64,000 nt of DNA from Phenylobacterium sp. J367 (GCF_024699985.1 NZ_JAJONA010000001.1:1302001-1366000); one strand, 5' to 3'. Positions 1 to 11,033 are shown, numbered from the stretch's first letter. Program-made: numbers and translations. The notes: generated from the letters alone by a model not told the origin.

Positions 1-401
1 GTGCGGGTGGCGGTGAGGAAGGCCAGCAGGCCGCCCAGGCAGAAGCCCACCGCGCCCACCTTGCCGGTGCAGTCCGGGCGCTTCCGGACCGCGTCGATCG
101 TCGCCTGGATGTCCTTCACCCCGGCGTCCACATCGAAGGCGTTGAACAGCTCGAACGCCCGCTTCCACTCGGCCTCCGACTGGTCGGTGATGTCGATGCC
201 GGGCTCGATTCGCCAGAACAGGTCGGGGCAGACGGCGAGATAGCCCTGGCCGGCCAGGCCGTCGGTGATGTCGCGCATCACCTGGTTCACGCCGAAGATC
301 TCCTGGATCACCACGACCGCGGCGGCCGGGGTCTTCTCGGGCCGCGCGAGGTAGGCCTCGAACGATCCGTCCTCAGTCGTGATGGTGATGCGTTCACCCA
401 T
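1..401 (-). CDS. Dienelactone hydrolase family protein (3' part outside window)
   Basis: The first 133 residues of an alpha/beta-hydrolase are visible from an ATG at 401; the gene runs off the left edge. The segment IQEIFGVN (residues 32-39) and the nucleophile elbow GFCLGG with Cys121 are typical of the dienelactone hydrolase family, in which Cys replaces the usual Ser. These are cytoplasmic enzymes hydrolysing cyclic ester or lactone substrates, but the substrate here cannot be told. The catalytic Asp and His would lie outside the window. It is divergent from the small gene at 499. Confidence 0.85.
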   Translation of the reverse strand, partial: MGERITITTEDGSFEAYLARPEKTPAAAVVVIQEIFGVNQVMRDITDGLAGQGYLAVCPDLFWRIEPGIDITDQSEAEWKRAFELFNAFDVDAGVKDIQATIDAVRKRPDCTGKVGAVGFCLGGLLAFLTATR

Positions 402-498
402 GGTGATCTCCTGATTTTCGCGGGCCCTTCGGCATCGGCTACTAGCGCGACGGCCTGTCGCAGGGCCATAACTTTCGGCCGTAGAGGAAGGGCAAGCC

Positions 499-741
499 AT
501 GAAGATGACGATCGAGGTGGACTGCACGCCGGAGGAGGCGCGCCGGTTCATGGGCCTGCCGGACGTGACCCCGCTCAACGAGCACCTGGTCGCGGAGATG
601 AGCAAGCGGATCGACGCCAACATCAGCATGCTCAATCCCGAGGAGTTCATGAAGAACTGGATGGCGTTCGGCAGCGGGGCGCAGGAGCAGTTCCGCAAGC
701 TGATGGAAGCCGGCATGGGCGGGACCCAGCCCAAGGGATGA
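499..741 (+). CDS. DUF6489-type small conserved protein
   Basis: An 80-residue acidic protein without signal peptide or membrane segment. It resembles a short protein (DUF6489-like) often found just upstream of mnmE in alphaproteobacteria; its role is unknown. The start ATG follows AGAGGAAGGGCA, a good ribosome-binding sequence. The last codons overlap the start of mnmE in an ATGA arrangement at 738-741, so the two are probably translationally coupled. The family assignment is from memory of the sequence type and its neighbourhood. Confidence 0.75.
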   Translation: MKMTIEVDCTPEEARRFMGLPDVTPLNEHLVAEMSKRIDANISMLNPEEFMKNWMAFGSGAQEQFRKLMEAGMGGTQPKG

Positions 742-2077
742 CGGACACCATCTTCGCCCCGGCCACGGCGGCGGGCCGGGCGGCGGTGGCGGTGGTGCGG
801 ATCTCCGGACCCCGGACCGACATTGCGGTGAAGACCCTGGCCGGCCAGCTCCCGCAGCCGCGCCGGGCGACGCTGCGGAGAATCCGCGACGCCGCGGGAC
901 TGGTGCTCGACCAGGCCCTGGTGCTCTGGTTCCCGGGGCCCCGCAGCTACACCGGCGAGGACTGCGCCGAGCTGCACCTGCACGGCGGGACCGCCGTGGT
1001 GCGCGCGGTGATCGAGGCGCTGGCCGCCCTGGGGCTCCGGCTGGCGGAGCCGGGGAGTTCACGAGGCGCGCCTTCGAGAACGGCCATCTCGACCTCGCCC
1101 AGGCCGAGGGGGGTGGCCGATCTGATCGACGCCGAGACCGAACAGCAGCGCCGCCAGGCGCTGGAGCAGGTGTCGGGCCGGCTCTCCAACGTCCAGGCGC
1201 GCTGGCGCGAGGCCCTCACGGAAGCCCTGGCCATGTTCGAGGCGGCCGTGGACTTTCCCGACGAGGAGGTGCCGGCCGACGTCGCTGCCCGCGCCCGTCC
1301 GATCCTCGGCCGGCTCATCGCGGAACTGGACCAGGCCGCGGCCGACGCCGAGCGCGGGGAGCGGGTGCGCGAGGGCTATCGCATCGCCCTGATCGGCGCG
1401 CCCAACGCCGGCAAGAGCACCCTGCTGAATGCGCTGGCCGAGCGGGACGCCGCCATCGTCACCGCCACGCCCGGCACCACCCGCGACATCATCGAGGTCC
1501 CGATGGTGCTGGCCGGCTACAAGGCGTTGCTGGCCGACACCGCCGGCCTGCGCGAGACCGGCGACGAGATCGAGGCCGAGGGGGGTGCGTCGCGCCCGGG
1601 CCTGGGCCGCAGGGGCGGACCTGCGGCTCTGGCTGGTCGACGGCTCGGCGGACGAGACCCCCGGCGTGCCCATGGAGCTCCGCGCCGGCGACCTCTGCCT
1701 GATCACCAAGCGCGACAAGCCGGTGGGCGCCGCGGGCGCCTGGGCGGCGGGGGCAGGGGAAGCGCCTGGGCCTCTCGGTCGCCGAGATCACCGCCAAGGG
1801 ACCGGGCGATCTCGCCTGGCTCCGCGAGACGCTGGGGGAGCGCGTGGTGGCGGCCCTGGCCGGCGCCGAGCCGCCCGCCGCCACCCGCCTGCGACACCAG
1901 GAACTGCTCACCGACGCCGCCGACCGCCTGCGCCAGGCCCTGGCCGAGGAGGAGCACCTGGAGCTCGCGGCCGAGGACGTCCGCCTCGCCGCACGCGCCC
2001 TCGACCGCATCACCGGCCGCATCGACCCCGAGGCGGTGCTCGGCAAGATCTTCAGCACGTTCTGCATCGGCAAGTGA
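738..2077 (+). CDS. mnmE: tRNA uridine-5-carboxymethylaminomethyl modification GTPase MnmE (frameshifted in this sequence)
   Basis: MnmE works with MnmG to modify U34 of certain tRNAs. The N-terminal formyl-tetrahydrofolate-binding domain begins [10 protein letters not shown]; the GTPase P-loop GAPNAGKST is encoded near 1400, DTAG near 1540, and the protein ends in the invariant FCIGK with its Cys, stop at 2075-2077. The reading frame is broken four times: one base lost in the G run 1052-1055, one gained at 1108-1113, one gained at 1580-1585 and one gained around 1749-1759. Every domain is well conserved between the shifts, so sequencing error is more likely than a pseudogene. mnmG lies downstream, with parS between. 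Confidence 0.93.
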
Positions 2078-2091
2078 TGCTTAGCGCCGCA

Positions 2092-2111
2092 GGTGTTTCA
2101 CGTGAAACACC
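2092..2111. promoter_or_regulatory. parS: parS centromere site
   Basis: GGTGTTTCACGTGAAACACC is a perfect 20-bp palindrome that contains the whole 16-bp ParB-binding consensus TGTTTCACGTGAAACA (2094-2109). It lies between mnmE and mnmG, about 2.6 kb from parA. ParB clamps load onto DNA at such sites and ParA then moves the origin region. It is the only full match I saw in the window. Confidence 0.93.
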
Positions 2112-2215
2112 GCGTTAACGCCTGCGTCGCCGCCGCGCCTCGCGCGGCGAGGGGTCTTGCGCTATATGAGGAGCCCTCGCCCCCGCCCGGGGGGCGTGAT
2201 GCTTTGAGGACGGCC

Positions 2216-4068
2216 TTGGCCAACTGGGATGTGATCGTGATCGGCGGCGGACACGCCGGATGCGAGGCGGCCGCCGCGGCCGCTCGCGCCGGCGCGCGCA
2301 CCCTGCTCCTCACCCACAAGCTCGAGACCATCGGCGAGATGAGTTGCAACCCGGCCATCGGCGGCCTGGGCAAGGGCCACCTGGTCCGCGAGATCGACGC
2401 CCTCGACGGCCTGATGGGCCGCCTCGCCGACAAGGCCGGCATCCAGTTCCGGATGCTCAACCGCTCCAAGGGCGCCGCGGTCCGCGGCCCGCGCTCCCAG
2501 ATCGACCGCCGCCTCTACCGTGAGGCCATGCAGGCCGAACTGAGTGCGACGCCGAATCTCGAGATCGCCGCCGCCGCCGTCGAGGACCTGATCGTCGAGG
2601 ACGGCCGGGTCGCCGGCGCCGTCGACGCCGAGGGGCGGGCCTACCGCGCCGGCCGCGTCGTCCTGACCACCGGCACCTTCCTAAAGGGCGTGATCCACCG
2701 CGGCGAGGAACGCATCCCCGCCGGCCGCGTGGGCGACCAGCCCGCGATCGGTCTCTCGGACCGCCTCTACGCCCTCGGCCTCAACATGGGCCGCCTGAAG
2801 ACCGGCACCCCCGCCCGCCTGGTCGGCTCCTCCATCGCCTGGGATCGCCTGGAGATGCAGGCCGCCGACGACGAGCCGGTGCCCTTCTCCTTCCTCACCG
2901 ACCGGATCGAGGTTCCGCAGATCGCCTGCGGCATCACCTACACCACGGCCGAGACCCACCGGATCATCGCCGAGCGGCTGGGCGAGTCCGCCGTCTATGG
3001 CGGCAAGCTGACGGGCAGGGGCCCCCGCTACTGCCCCTCCATCGAGGACAAGGTGGTCCGCTTCGCCGACAAGGAGAGCCACCAGATCTTCCTGGAGCCG
3101 GAAGGCCTGGACGACGACACCGTCTATCCCAACGGCATCTCGACCTCCGTCTCCGAGGAGACCCAGGACCTGTTCCTCAGGACCATCCCGGGCCTGGAGA
3201 ACGTCCAGGTCCGCCGCTACGGCTACGCCATAGAATACGACTACGTGGACCCCCGCGAGCTCTTCCCGACGCTGGAGGTCAAGGCGCTGCCGGGCCTCTA
3301 CCTGGCCGGCCAGATCCAACGGCACCACGGGCTACGAGGAGGCGGGCGCGCAGGGCCTGGTCGCCGGCCTCAACGCCGCCCGCGCCGCGAAGGACTTGGA
3401 GCCCGTCCAGTTCGCCCGCGACGAGGCCTACATCGGCGTCCTGATCGACGATCTCGTCACCCGCGGCGTCACCGAGCCCTATCGGATGTTCACCAGCCGG
3501 GCGGAGTTCCGCCTGACGCTCCGCGCCGACAACGCCGACCAGCGGCTCACTGACAAGGGGATCGCGCTGGGCGTGGTGGGCGAGGCCCGCGCCGCCGCCT
3601 GGACCGCCAAGCGCGACGCGCTCGCCGCCGCCCGCGCCGAGGCCGCCGCCCTGACCCTCACCCCGGCCGAGGCCGCTAAGGCCGGCCTGCCGGTGAAGGC
3701 CGACGGCCAGCGCCGCGACCTCGTCCAGCTGCTCGCCTATCCGACCATCGGCTTCGACGACCTGGCCGCCATCTGGCCGCAGATCGCCGCGTGGCCGGCC
3801 CCGGTCCGCGAGCAGGTCGAGATCGACGCCAGCTATGCCGGCTACCTCGACCGCCAGGCGGCCGACGCCGCGGCCTTCCGCCGGGACGAGAACCTGCGCC
3901 TGCCGGCCGACCTCGACTACGGGGGCATCGGCGGGCTCTCCAACGAGGTCCGCGACAAGCTCGCGGCCGTGCGTCCCCTGACGCTCGGCCAGGCCGCCCG
4001 CATCGAGGGCGTTACTCCCCGGCGCGCTGACCGCGCTGCTCGCCCATGTCCGTCGCCGCGCGGCCTGA
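2216..4068 (+). CDS. mnmG: tRNA uridine-5-carboxymethylaminomethyl modification enzyme MnmG (GidA) (frameshifted)
   Basis: FAD-dependent partner of MnmE. The dinucleotide-binding motif GGGHAGCEA sits at the N-terminus, with conserved [13 protein letters not shown] and [14 protein letters not shown] after it. The start is a choice: TTG 2216 has a GAGGA ribosome-binding site at 2206-2210; TTG 2204 is an alternative. An upstream GTG at 2093 would lie inside parS and is unlikely. One extra C at 3316-3317 and one at 4017-4020 break the frame; reading across them restores the [15 protein letters not shown] region and a C-terminus of about 617 residues in total, the usual family length. The end overlaps rsmG by 23 bp. 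Confidence 0.93.
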
Positions 4069-4699
4069 GCCCTTCCTGGGCCCCACCGACGCGGCGAGCT
4101 TCGCGGCCGCCACCGGCGCCACGCCGGCGCAGATGCGCGACCTCGCCCGGTTCCTGGAGATGCTGGAGGCGGGCAACGCGGTGATGAACCTCGTGGGGCC
4201 GAAGAGCCTGCCGGACTTCTGGAACCGCCATGCCTGGGACAGCGCCCAGCTCCTGCCGCTCGCTCCGGAGGCCCGAACCTGGGCCGACCTGGGCGCCGGC
4301 GCCGGCTTCCCGGGCCTGGTGCTGGCGATCCTGCTCAAGGGGCGCGAGGGCGCGCACGTCCACCTCGTCGAGAGCATGACCAAGCGCTGCCGCTTCCTGC
4401 AGGAGGTGGTCGACACGGTCGACCTGCCGGCCACGGTTCACAACGATCGTGCGGAAAACCTCAAGCTGGCTGTGGATGTCGTCACCGCGCGGGCTTGCGC
4501 GCCGCTCGTGCGCCTGCTGGGGTTCGCGCAGCCCTACCTGCAGGCGGGGGCAGACGGGCTCTTCCTCAAGGGACAAGATGTTGCGTCCGAGCTGGAAGAG
4601 GCTACAAAATCTTGGAAGTTCGAGGCGGAGGTTATCCCGTCGGCGAGCGACGAGAGAGGTCGTATCGTGCGTGTGAAGAGGTTCGGTCGTGCCAGGTAA
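4046..4699 (+). CDS. rsmG: 16S rRNA (guanine527-N7)-methyltransferase RsmG (GidB)
   Basis: An intact 217-residue SAM-dependent methyltransferase that methylates G527 of 16S rRNA. The SAM-binding stretch [11 protein letters not shown] is at about residues 89-99, and the NLVGP and VESMTKR segments are typical of the family. It overlaps the end of mnmG and the start of parA, consistent with one mnmG-rsmG-parA-parB transcription unit as in Caulobacter. Confidence 0.95.
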   Translation: MSVAARPEPFLGPTDAASFAAATGATPAQMRDLARFLEMLEAGNAVMNLVGPKSLPDFWNRHAWDSAQLLPLAPEARTWADLGAGAGFPGLVLAILLKGREGAHVHLVESMTKRCRFLQEVVDTVDLPATVHNDRAENLKLAVDVVTARACAPLVRLLGFAQPYLQAGADGLFLKGQDVASELEEATKSWKFEAEVIPSASDERGRIVRVKRFGRAR

Positions 4700-5501
4700 T
4701 ACCGAACGGCCGCTCCGCGTGCTGGTCATTGCCAACCAGAAAGGCGGCGTCGGCAAGACGACGACCGCCATCAACCTCGGAACGGCGCTGGCTGCCGTCG
4801 GCGAGAAGGTGCTGCTGATCGACTCCGATCCGCAGGGCAACGCCTCGACCGGCCTGGGTGTCGGCCGGGCCCAGCGCAAGACGACGCTCTACGACGTGCT
4901 GATGGGCGAGCACACCATCGAGCAGGCCGTGGTACACACCGCGCTTCCCGGTCTCGACCTGGTGCCGGCGGACCCCGATCTTTCGGGCGTGGAGCTGGAG
5001 CTCGGCCAGCAGGCGCGGCGCTCGTTCAAGCTGCGCGACGCCCTGCATCCGCTGCGGGACTCGGGTCAGTATACCTACGTTCTGATCGATTGCCCGCCGT
5101 CGCTGAACCTGCTGACGGTGAACGCGATGGCGGCGGCCGACGCGGTGTTGGTGCCGCTACAGTGCGAGTTCTTCGCCCTGGAGGGCCTGACCCAGCTCAT
5201 GCGGACCGTCGATCTGGTGCGCGGCAGCCTCAACCCGAACCTCGAGATCCAGGGGGTAGTGCTGACCATGTACGACCGGCGCAACAGCCTTTCGGAGCAG
5301 GTGGCCAGCGACGTGCGCGCCCACTTCGGCGAGGCGGTCTACCAGACGGTGATCCCGCGCAACGTGCGGGTCTCCGAGGCGCCCTCGTTCGGCAAGCCGG
5401 TGCTGGTTTACGATCTGAAGTGCACGGGCAGCCAGGCCTATCTGAAGCTGGCGCGGGAAGTCGTGGTCCGCGAGCGCGAACGCCGCGCGCAGGCGGCTTA
5501 G
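4689..5501 (+). CDS. parA: Chromosome-partitioning ATPase ParA
   Basis: A 270-residue ParA/Soj ATPase. The deviant Walker A motif KGGVGKTT is at residues 18-25, followed by DSDPQGNAS (switch/Walker A' region) and DCPPSLN. The start is GTG 4689, which overlaps rsmG by 11 bp. ParA forms nucleoid-bound gradients that pull ParB-parS complexes and so segregate the origin. parB follows after 12 bp, and parS is 2.6 kb upstream. Confidence 0.96.
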   Translation: MPGNTERPLRVLVIANQKGGVGKTTTAINLGTALAAVGEKVLLIDSDPQGNASTGLGVGRAQRKTTLYDVLMGEHTIEQAVVHTALPGLDLVPADPDLSGVELELGQQARRSFKLRDALHPLRDSGQYTYVLIDCPPSLNLLTVNAMAAADAVLVPLQCEFFALEGLTQLMRTVDLVRGSLNPNLEIQGVVLTMYDRRNSLSEQVASDVRAHFGEAVYQTVIPRNVRVSEAPSFGKPVLVYDLKCTGSQAYLKLAREVVVRERERRAQAA

Positions 5502-5513
5502 GGAAGCGAGACG

Positions 5514-6401
5514 ATGGCTGAGCGCAGAGGACTGGGACGCGGCCTGTCGGCCCTCCTGGGAGAGGCTGAGGAAGCGGTGGTGACGGGGGAGGCCCCGGCG
5601 CCCGGCGCGCCGCCGCCGTCCGGCGTGCGGGAGATCCCCATCGAGCTGATCCACCGCAACCCGAACCAGCCGCGGCAGCACTTCTCCGAGGCCGAGCTCG
5701 CGGAGCTGGAAGCCTCGATCCGTGCGTCGGGCGTGCTGCAGCCGATCCTGGTGCGGCCGTCGCCGGAGAAGACCGGGGAATATGAGATCGTCGCCGGCGA
5801 GCGCCGCTGGCGCGCCTCGCAGCGCGCCGGCGCCGGCTCGATCCCGGCGCTGGTCCGGCCCCTGGACGACAACGCCGCCTACGAGATCGCCATCGTCGAG
5901 AACGTCCAGCGCGAAGACCTCAACGCGATGGAGGAGGCCAAGGCCTACGAGAGCCTGATGGGCCGGATGGGCTACACCCAGGAGCAGGCCGCCAACGCGG
6001 TCGGCAAGAGCCGCAGCCACGTGGCCAACACGCTGCGCCTGCTGCAGCTGCCGCCCAGCGTCCAGGACCATGTGCTGCACGCCCGCCTGACCGCCGGCCA
6101 TGCCCGGGCGATCCTCGCCTCCGACGACCAGGAGACGGTGGCGGAGCAGATCGTCTCCCGCGGTCTCTCGGTGCGCGACGCCGAGGCCCTGGTCCGCGCC
6201 AAGGCCGCCGGCCCGAAGAAGGCGTCCGGCCCCCGCAGGCCGCAGAAGGACACCGACACCGCCGCCCTCGAGGCCGACCTCGAGGACGTGCTCGGCATGA
6301 GCGTCGACATCACCGACCGCGGCGGGGCTGGCGAACTGCGCATCCGCTATGCCACGCTGGAGCAGCTCGACGAGATCTGCCGGAGGCTCACGCGGACATG
6401 A
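5514..6401 (+). CDS. parB: Chromosome-partitioning protein ParB
   Basis: 295 residues with the usual ParB order: an N-terminal ParA-stimulating segment GLGRGLSALLG (6-16), the CTPase/ParB-fold boxes GERRWR (95-100) and ENVQREDLN (129-137), a helix-turn-helix region around 150-180 that recognises parS, a basic linker (KKASGPRRPQK) and a C-terminal dimerisation domain. It overlaps the next gene in an ATGA arrangement at 6398-6401. Confidence 0.96.
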   Translation: MAERRGLGRGLSALLGEAEEAVVTGEAPAPGAPPPSGVREIPIELIHRNPNQPRQHFSEAELAELEASIRASGVLQPILVRPSPEKTGEYEIVAGERRWRASQRAGAGSIPALVRPLDDNAAYEIAIVENVQREDLNAMEEAKAYESLMGRMGYTQEQAANAVGKSRSHVANTLRLLQLPPSVQDHVLHARLTAGHARAILASDDQETVAEQIVSRGLSVRDAEALVRAKAAGPKKASGPRRPQKDTDTAALEADLEDVLGMSVDITDRGGAGELRIRYATLEQLDEICRRLTRT

Positions 6402-6907
6402 GTGTCGCCCAGGGTTCCATCGTCACCCTCTCGCGGCTGACGGCGCGGGACCTGAAGGCCGCCTCGAAGGTCCCCTTCGCGCTCTCGGCCGTCGAGCCGC
6501 TGAGCAACCCGGTGCGGGCCCGCGAGGTCTACGACGAGACCGGGTTCTGGACCGATGACGCCGGGGTGCTGGCCATCGAGGTGGACGACCGGCTGGTGGG
6601 CACGATCCAGTTCTACCGCTCGGGCCCCGGCATCCAGGGCTTCGAGATCAGCCTCGTGCTCCATGATCGCGACGACTACGGCAAGGGCTATGGCGTCGAG
6701 GCGCTGAAGTTGATGAGCGACCTGCTGTTCAACGCCAAGCCGAACCTCCGCCGCCTGCAGCTCCTCGTGCCCACCTGGGACGACCGGGCCGCGCGCCGCG
6801 TGGAGGACGCCGGCTACGCCAGCGAGGGGATCCTGCGAAAGGCCGGCTTCGGCGCGGACGGCCCCGAGGACTGCATCCTCTATTCGATGGTCCGCGACCG
6901 GGGCTAA
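6398..6907 (+). CDS. GNAT-family N-acetyltransferase
   Basis: A 169-residue GNAT protein of the RimJ/RimL-like type. The acetyl-CoA loop corresponds to the YGKGYGVEALKLM segment (about residues 94-106), and the C-terminal GYASEGILRKAGF pattern is usual for this branch. Substrate unknown. The start codon overlaps the parB stop, so the gene is probably translated as the last member of the par operon. It converges on holA. Confidence 0.85.
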   Translation: MSVAQGSIVTLSRLTARDLKAASKVPFALSAVEPLSNPVRAREVYDETGFWTDDAGVLAIEVDDRLVGTIQFYRSGPGIQGFEISLVLHDRDDYGKGYGVEALKLMSDLLFNAKPNLRRLQLLVPTWDDRAARRVEDAGYASEGILRKAGFGADGPEDCILYSMVRDRG

Positions 6908-7957
6908 AGACCCATCCGCCGCGCGCGGCCGGCGATGGTCAGGGCCAGGCGCTGGGCGATGAGCTGATCCGGGGAGCCGGCGGTCTTGCAGGCCCTGTCG
7001 GCGGCCAGCACCTCGGGCTGGATCCTGTCGAGCTCGTCGAGGGTCCAGGTGCGGGCCTGGCGGAGAAACTCGCGCTCCTGCTTCCAGAAGACCCCGGAAG
7101 CCTTGGCGGCCTCCTGCAGGCCGGCGCCGGACTTGGCAAGCGTCAGCGTGCGGCGCAGGCGGCCGAGGTGCATGCCGATCGCGCGCACGGCGGCAGGGCC
7201 CGCCTCGCCCTCCTGGGCCGCGCGGCGAAGCCCGGCCTGGGCCTCGGCCAGGCGACCGCCGAATGCGTCGGACGCCGCGTCGAGCAGAGAGGCCTCGGGC
7301 TCGACGCCCAGGAACGCCTCCAGGTCGGCCGGGGTGGCGGTCGTGTTGCTGCCGGGGCCGAGGTAGAGGGCCAGCCGCTCGATTTCGGCGCGGGCCACGC
7401 CGCGCTCCTTGGGCATCCGGGCGACGAAGAGGGCGAGCGCGTCGGGGTTCAGGCTGACGTTGTCGCGCGCCAGGGTCTCGCGGACCAGGCGGGCCACGTC
7501 GCCCGGCTCGTCCTCGTAGCAGGGGATGCAGACCGCGCCCGTGACCTTCTCGGCGACCTTCCGGAGCGCCGAGGTGCGGTCGAGGGCGCCCGCCTCGATC
7601 AGCAGGAAGGCGTCGGGATTGAGCTCGCCGGCGGCGTGGCGGGTGAGCGCCTCGGCGGCGACCTTGTCGGGCCCGGCCTTGTCCGACGTGAGACGCAGGC
7701 GCACCAGCCGGCGGCCGCCCATCAGCGACTGGGCGGCGAGCTCGCCCTCCAGGCGGCCGGCGTCGGGAATCGAGGTCGCCGTCGGTGAGCTGGGCGACAT
7801 CGAAGGGGTCGTCGGGGTTGGCGGCCACCTTCGCCGCAAGCTGATGGCCGCGGTCGCGGACCACGCCCACGTCGCGGCCGTAGATCACCGCGGCGCGGAC
7901 GCCCGGGTCCGGGGATTTCAGGAAGCGCTCAATATCGGGGCGCTTGGAGAGGATCAT
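6904..7957 (-). CDS. holA: DNA polymerase III subunit delta HolA (frameshifted)
   Basis: The clamp-loader delta subunit, which opens the beta clamp. The N-terminus MILSKRPDIERFLKS and the VIYGRDVGVVRDR segment match alphaproteobacterial HolA; the C-terminal collar domain (helical, ending RRMGL) is in another frame. One extra C in the sense-strand CCC at 7765-7767 breaks the frame after about 60 residues; correcting it gives about 350 residues, the family length. It is followed in the reverse direction by the GNAT gene and preceded by lptE, 6 bp away, as in Caulobacter. The gene should be essential, so the shift is probably an error. Confidence 0.9.
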
Positions 7958-7963
7958 CGGGGT

Positions 7964-8458
7964 CTAGGACTTCGCCCGGTCCGCGAGCCAGGCCGCCAGT
8001 TCGAGCTGGATGCGCCGCGCCGCTTCCTCGGCCGCGCGGTCCTGGGCGTCCTGCTGGGCGGCGATCGAGGCGTAGGGCTGGTCGGCGCTGTCGTAGGTGA
8101 GCTCGACGCGCACGCTGCCGGCCTTCTCGGCCACGCCCGAGGCGGTGCTCACCAGCGCGTAGTTGGCGGTCAGCACGTACTCATAGCGGGTGGCGACGTT
8201 GTCGATCCGCACGCCGCGGGGGTAGCGCGCCTCGTTGAGCTGCAGATTCATCCGCCAGGCCGGCGTGACTCCGTGGTTCTTGGCGAAGGCGTCGTCCAGG
8301 TGCTGGCGGATCAGGTAGCCCGTGCGGCCCTCGGGCGCGACCACATCGATGGAGGCGAGGTTCGAGACCACGCCGGGCGTGCCGTAGAGGGGCGTTAATC
8401 CGCAGCCGGAGAGGGCTCCGGCGGCCAGGATCAGGCAGAGCGCGAGGGCCTTGCGCAT
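7964..8458 (-). CDS. lptE: LPS-assembly lipoprotein LptE
   Basis: 164 residues with a lipoprotein signal peptide whose lipobox LSGC places the lipidated Cys at residue 19. The GLTPLYG segment after the Cys and the leuS-lptE-holA order are typical of alphaproteobacterial LptE. It is the outer-membrane plug of the LptD translocon that inserts lipopolysaccharide. The start directly abuts the leuS stop, so the genes are probably translationally coupled. Confidence 0.9.
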   Translation of the reverse strand: MRKALALCLILAAGALSGCGLTPLYGTPGVVSNLASIDVVAPEGRTGYLIRQHLDDAFAKNHGVTPAWRMNLQLNEARYPRGVRIDNVATRYEYVLTANYALVSTASGVAEKAGSVRVELTYDSADQPYASIAAQQDAQDRAAEEAARRIQLELAAWLADRAKS

Positions 8459-11033
8459 CAGGCGGCCACGATGTTGACGATGCGATCCTTCACCACGATC
8501 ACCTTGCGGATGGTCAGGCCCTCAAGGCGCCGTGCGATCTCGGGATCGTCAAGCACCATCTTTTCCACGTCGGCCGGTTCTGCGCCGGCCGGCGCGGTGA
8601 TCTCGCCCCGGCGCTTGCCGTTCACCTGCACCGGCAGGACCTTCACGGCGTCCTCGGTGAGCGCCGGATCGAAGCCCGGCCAGGGCGCGGCGACCACCAT
8701 GCCCTCGCCGCCGATCCGGGCCCAGCATTCCTCGGCCAGGTGGGGCGTGAAGGGGGGCGATCAGGCGCGCGAAGGCGCTCAGCGCCTCCTGGCGGGCGGC
8801 CAGAATGGCGGGCGAGGCCCCCTTGGCGGGGTTGGCCTTCAAGAGGTTCAGGAACTCGTAGAGCCGGGCGATGCCGGAGTTGAACCGGAAGCCGTCAATG
8901 GCCTCGGTCACCTGCTTGACGAGCTTGTGGGTCGCGCGGCGCAGCTCGGCGTCCGGCTCGGCAGCCGACGCGCCCTCGGGCTGGCTGTCGAACTCGTCCC
9001 AGACGCGGTTCACGAAGCGCCAGGAGCCCTGCACGCCGCCGGTCGTCCACTGGACGTCGCGCTCCGCCGGGCTGTCGGAGAGCACGAACAGGCGCGCGGC
9101 GTCCACGCCATAGACGTCGAAGATCTCCTCGGGCGCCACGGTGTTCTTCTTGGACTTCGACATCTTCTCGATGTCGCCGATCACCACGGGCTCGCCGGTC
9201 TCGATCAGCCGGGCGCGGCGGGTGTTCCCCTCGGCGGTGACGTCCACCTCCCTGGGCTCGATCCACTCGCCGTTCTGCCGCCGGTAGGTCTCGTGGGTGA
9301 CCATGCCCTGCGTGAACAGGCCCGCGAACGGCTCGCGCACCGAGAGTTGGCCGTCGTCGGCCAGGGCCTTGGTGATGAAGCGGGCGTAGAGCAGGTGCAG
9401 CACGGCGTGCTCGATGCCGCCGATGTACTGGTCGACGGGCAGCCAGTAGTCCGCGTCCTCCTTGCTGATCGGCTCGGGGACGTGCGGGTTGGCGAAGCGG
9501 GCGAAGTACCAGGAGCTGTCCACGAAGGTGTCCAGCGTGTCGGTCTCGCGGGTGGCGGGGCCGCCGCAGCCGGGGCAGGTGGTGTGCTTCCAGGTCGGGT
9601 GGCGCTCGAGGGCGTTGCCGGACTTGCCGAACTCGATGTCGGCCGGGTGGGCGACCGGCAGCGCGCTCTTCGGCAGGGGGGACGACCCCGCAGGCCTCGC
9701 AGTGGACCACCGGGATCGGGCAGCCCCAGGCGCGTTGGCGCGAGACGCCCCAGTCGCGCAGGCGGAAGACGGTCGCGCCCTCGCCATCGCCCTGGGCCTC
9801 GAGGCGGGCGATGGCTTCGGCCTTCGCCGCCTCGATGTCCAGGCCGTCCAAGCCGTTGGAATTGTAGATGGTTCCGGGACCCACATAGGCCTCGGTTCCG
9901 ACCGTGAAGGTCGCCGGATCCTCGCCGGGCGGCAGGACCACGGGCTTCACCGGCAGGTCGTACTTGCGGCAGAAGTCGAGATCGCGCTGGTCGTGGGCCG
10001 GGCAAGCGAAGATCGCGCCCGTGCCGTAGTCCATCAGGATGAAGTTGGCGATCCAGACCGGCAGCTCCCAGGTCGGATCGAACGGGTGCTTCACCTTCAG
10101 GCCGGTGTCGTAGCCGAGCTTCTCGGCGGTCTCGATCTCCGCCTCGGTGGCCGCGCCCTTGCGGCACTGCTCGACAAAGGCGGCGGCCTTGGGGTCGCGC
10201 GCGGCGACCGCCGCGGCCAGCGGGTGATCAGGGGCGATGCCGACGAAGCTCGCGCCGAACAGGGTGTCGGGACGGGTGGTGTAGACCTCCAGGTCCTCCA
10301 CGCCGCTGTCGGCCGGCGGGCCGCTCGCGAAATGGAACCGGAACCTCAGCCCCTTGGAGCGGCCGATCCAGTTCTCCTGCATCACGCGGACCTTCTCGGG
10401 CCAGCGGTCCAGGCTCGCCAGGTCGTCGGTCAGCTGGTCGGCGTAGTCGGTGATCCGCATGGACCACTGGGCCAGCTTGCGCTTCTCCACGACCGCGCCC
10501 GACCGCCAGCCGCGGCCGTCGACCACCTGCTCGTTGGCCAGCACCGTCTGGTCGACCGGGTCCCAGTTGACCAGGCTCTCCTTGCGATAGACCAGGCCGC
10601 GGGCGAACAGGTCCAGGAACCAGGCCTGCTGCTTGCCGTAATAGTCCACATCGCAGGTGGCGAACTCGCGCGACCAGTCGATGGAGAGGCCCAGCTCCTT
10701 CAGCTCGGCCCGCATCCGGGCGATGTTCTCGTAGGTCCAGGCCTTGGGATCGACGCCCCGCTCCATGGCGGCGTTCTCGGCGGGCAGACCGAAGGCGTCC
10801 CAGCCCATGGGATGCAGGACGGAGAAGCCGCGGGCGCGCTTGAAGCGGGCGATGACGTCGCCCATGGCGTAGTTGCGCACATGGCCCATGTGGAGACGTC
10901 CCGACGGGTACGGGAACATCTCCAGCACGTAGTACTTCGGCTTCGAGCGGTCGGCGACAGCCCGGAAGGCGTCGGCGTCGGTCCACGCCTGCCGCCAGCG
11001 GGGCTCGGTTTCCTTGGGATTGTAACGGGCCAT
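8458..11033 (-). CDS. leuS: Leucine-tRNA ligase LeuS (frameshifted)
   Basis: Class I aminoacyl-tRNA synthetase charging tRNA-Leu. The HIGH motif appears as HMGH in the segment [16 protein letters not shown], and the KMSKS motif as EKMSKSKKN. The start chosen is ATG 11033 ([17 protein letters not shown]). Two one-base shifts break the gene, at the C/G runs 9676-9681 and 8752-8757. All three fragments align end to end with the usual roughly 860-residue enzyme, including the editing domain and the C-terminal tRNA-binding part. The gene is essential, so these are almost surely sequence errors. It heads a leuS-lptE-holA operon. Confidence 0.95.

Noticed and set aside
738..2077. mnmE as a pseudogene with four frameshifts
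   Set aside because: All domains are conserved between the shifts, the shifts are at homopolymers, and the same error pattern hits essential genes across the window.
2093..2215. N-terminal extension of MnmG from GTG 2093
   Set aside because: The GTG is part of the parS palindrome and the added 41 residues match nothing in the MnmG family; a TTG with GAGGA upstream fits better.
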